NCBI GenBank assembly: GCA_027306845.1
Contig: DAHUYY010000148.1
Location: 1-5,100 of the forward strand
Length of the DNA stretch: 5,100 nucleotides
Direction of reading: 5' to 3'
Source of the DNA: Vulcanimicrobiota bacterium
GTDB taxonomy: Bacteria > Vulcanimicrobiota > Vulcanimicrobiia > Vulcanimicrobiales > Vulcanimicrobiaceae
The number at the start of each line of letters is the position of its first letter. Within the stretch, counting starts at the first letter, position 1. Position numbers and translations under genes: made by a program. Shown here piece after piece: positions 3,493 through 5,100 of the stretch. The notes under the pieces were generated by a model. It ran no database searches and had not been told where the DNA came from. It saw only the letters and a list, made by a program, of their open reading frames with translations.

Positions 3493-5100
3493 ATGCATGA
3501 TCCACGTTCCCGGCCACGTTCGATAGATACGCTAGCCCGTTGTGGGCTGGCGATGCTGTTATTCGTCGCCATGATGTTCTCGCTGACCATGACCAGTTAC
3601 GCAGCCGGCGGTGTCCGCGGTAACTTAAACGGCAGCATCGTTTCCGATAAGGGCGCGCCGGTCGTCGGCGCGACGGTCGAGCTTGTCTCGCCCAGCGGTA
3701 TTTATAAAACCGCAACCGATTCACGCGGTAGCTTCCGCTTCATCGGTCTCCCGACGGATACGTACGCGCTCTTTCTCATGAAGAAGGGCTTTCAGCCGCG
3801 CTCGATTCGGGGTATCACCCTCATCGGCGGCGGCACCGTCGCTCTTGGTAAATTAACCATGAAGACGGGGCTTTCGACGATTGCTACCGTGCAATCGATC
3901 GCAGCCAACTCCAGTTTCCACCCAACGCAGACGCAGGATACCTACTCGGTCTCCGGTCAGCGCATTCAACAAGCGTTGGGAAATAAGTACTCGAACAACG
4001 AGGCAAGCCTCGTGTTGAGTGCTCCCGGCGTCATTCAAACCTTCGACTCGATGAACGGCGCGGGCATTTCGATCCGCGGCTCGCTCGCGGTCGAACTCGG
4101 TTATCAATATGACGGCGTTCCGTTCTCGGCACCGTTCTTCAACGAGAACGGCAGCCAAGGCTTCATCAACGGCATCAACGGCGGTTCGGGCGGCGGCCTG
4201 CAGATCGTCTCGGGCGCCGGCGATGCAACGCAGGGGAACGTCGGCGGCGGTATCATCAATACCATCGTTCCTCGCGGCACCTTCCCCGCAGCCGGCCACG
4301 CCGACTTCGAAGCGGGCTCGCCGTACTACAGCCACACGCTCAACCTCAACTACGCAGCAGCGACCGATAACGGCCACTTCTCGAACTACGTTTCGTTTTC
4401 GGGCAGCCGCTACGTGCCGAATAACGGCCCGATCAACGTGCCGTCGGCGGAACTCGGAACCTATTTCGGCACCTCGTATGCACGTCATAACGACTTCGTC
4501 GACAACATGGTCTTCCGCTTCGGAAAGAACAACAATCAGTCGTTCCAGATTCTCGGACGCGTCGCGTTCGTGCAGCAGTACAACGGGTACGGCGGCATCG
4601 GCGGCCTGACCTATTTCCAGAATCCGAACGCACCCGGCGCCGATAACTATTACGCGCCGTTCGCAGGCTTCTTCGGCGGTTCGAATGCGTATCTCGCATC
4701 GCTGACGCCGGCGCTCCCCTACGCTCCGGCGAACCCGGGGGCTCCGGTGCTCAGCCCCGAGCTCACCAACGCGGCTCCGCTGCACTTCATCAAGTTCGGC
4801 TACACGAACTCGTTGAACTCACGCACCTTCCTTTCGATCGCCGCCTATAACTGGGGCCTCACCCAGGGTGGATCGAACTACACGAACTTCCAGAACGCCG
4901 GTTACTTCGGAACCGGTTGGTCGGTCGTCGGCGGCTCGCGCGCCGGATTCATCGCGTCGATCACGCATGCGTTCAGCGACACGAACACGGCGACGCTCGA
5001 AGGCTCGTATGAAAATGCGAAGCCGTACTGGGACGGACAGTTCCCGGGCGAGAGCCTCTTCGGCCTCTTCCTCTCGTCGGTCGGCGCAGCGGGCGGCCCG
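3493..5100 (+). CDS. TonB-dependent receptor with carboxypeptidase-regulatory-like domain, N-terminal part
   Basis: The first 536 codons of a gene open to the window edge. A basic n-region (RSRPRS) is followed by a hydrophobic stretch (about 19-34) and a likely signal peptidase I site after SYA (35-37). Residues about 43-123 read as a carboxypeptidase-regulatory-like beta-sandwich: GSIVSDKGAPVVGATVEL, then TDSRGSFRFIGLPTDTYAL. Residues about 150-262 resemble a TonB plug: SVSGQRIQQ, LVLSAPGV, ISIRGS followed by YQYDGVPF, and LQIVSGAGDATQG with VGGGIINTIVPRGT. The rest is rich in Asn, Gly and aromatic residues with alternating strands, as expected for the start of an outer-membrane beta-barrel. 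Such receptors import chelated metals, glycans or other nutrients using TonB energy; the substrate cannot be inferred. No STN domain is present. A TonB box is not obvious (STIATVQ at 128-134 is a weak candidate). The long spacer suggests independent regulation from sucCD. Confidence 0.85.
   Translation, partial: MHDPRSRPRSIDTLARCGLAMLLFVAMMFSLTMTSYAAGGVRGNLNGSIVSDKGAPVVGATVELVSPSGIYKTATDSRGSFRFIGLPTDTYALFLMKKGFQPRSIRGITLIGGGTVALGKLTMKTGLSTIATVQSIAANSSFHPTQTQDTYSVSGQRIQQALGNKYSNNEASLVLSAPGVIQTFDSMNGAGISIRGSLAVELGYQYDGVPFSAPFFNENGSQGFINGINGGSGGGLQIVSGAGDATQGNVGGGIINTIVPRGTFPAAGHADFEAGSPYYSHTLNLNYAAATDNGHFSNYVSFSGSRYVPNNGPINVPSAELGTYFGTSYARHNDFVDNMVFRFGKNNNQSFQILGRVAFVQQYNGYGGIGGLTYFQNPNAPGADNYYAPFAGFFGGSNAYLASLTPALPYAPANPGAPVLSPELTNAAPLHFIKFGYTNSLNSRTFLSIAAYNWGLTQGGSNYTNFQNAGYFGTGWSVVGGSRAGFIASITHAFSDTNTATLEGSYENAKPYWDGQFPGESLFGLFLSSVGAAGGP

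Noticed and set aside
3284..3526. 80-residue open frame in the spacer before the receptor
   Set aside because: No recognisable domain, no convincing ribosome site, and it overlaps the receptor start in another frame.
3853..4785. 310-residue minus-strand open frame
   Set aside because: It lies fully antisense to the receptor coding sequence, whose frame has a signal peptide and recognisable domains. Its own translation is a typical Arg/Val/Ala-rich shadow.

Overview
The window is from a diderm bacterium of moderately high GC content. It holds the tail of an acyl-CoA dehydrogenase gene, a complete succinyl-CoA synthetase operon (sucCD), and the first 536 codons of an outer-membrane TonB-dependent receptor that starts with a signal peptide and a carboxypeptidase-regulatory-like domain. 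That receptor architecture and the codon style fit Eremiobacterota (WPS-2), Acidobacteriota or similar lineages. This placement is an inference, because no rRNA or other taxonomic marker is present.

Layout. 2-124 is the 3' end of the acyl-CoA dehydrogenase. 125-1146 is about 1 kb with no credible protein gene, but it is highly structured. It carries two related cassettes (158-482 and 585-917), each bounded by inverted REP-like hairpins with a GTAG foot, plus 22-bp tandem units of the same sequence family pointing inward from both sides. Inside each cassette, on the minus strand, is a candidate structured RNA of about 180 nt. It begins with a 72-nt tRNA-like or tmRNA-like domain, continues through a variable hairpin and a GGTGG/CCACC-closed loop complementary to the tRNA-like arm, and ends in a 9-bp GC-rich hairpin. 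1147-2316 is sucC and 2326-3207 is sucD, tightly coupled. 3208-3492 is a 285-bp spacer with no recognised element except a short palindrome. 3493-5100 is the truncated receptor gene.

Function. SucCD catalyses the substrate-level phosphorylation step of the TCA cycle. An acyl-CoA dehydrogenase upstream is metabolically compatible (fatty acid or amino acid carbon entering the cycle), but the repeat block separates it from sucCD, so co-transcription is not established. The receptor begins a probable separate unit for nutrient uptake.

The most interesting content is the cassette pair at 158-1005. Comparing the two copies shows compensatory base changes both in the tRNA-like central arm and in its pairing with the downstream loop. 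The invariant parts are the acceptor stem, the D-like arm, all of the T arm except one loop base, and the last hairpin. This is the pattern of a conserved RNA carried by a non-autonomous mobile repeat. I do not recognise it as a named RNA family.
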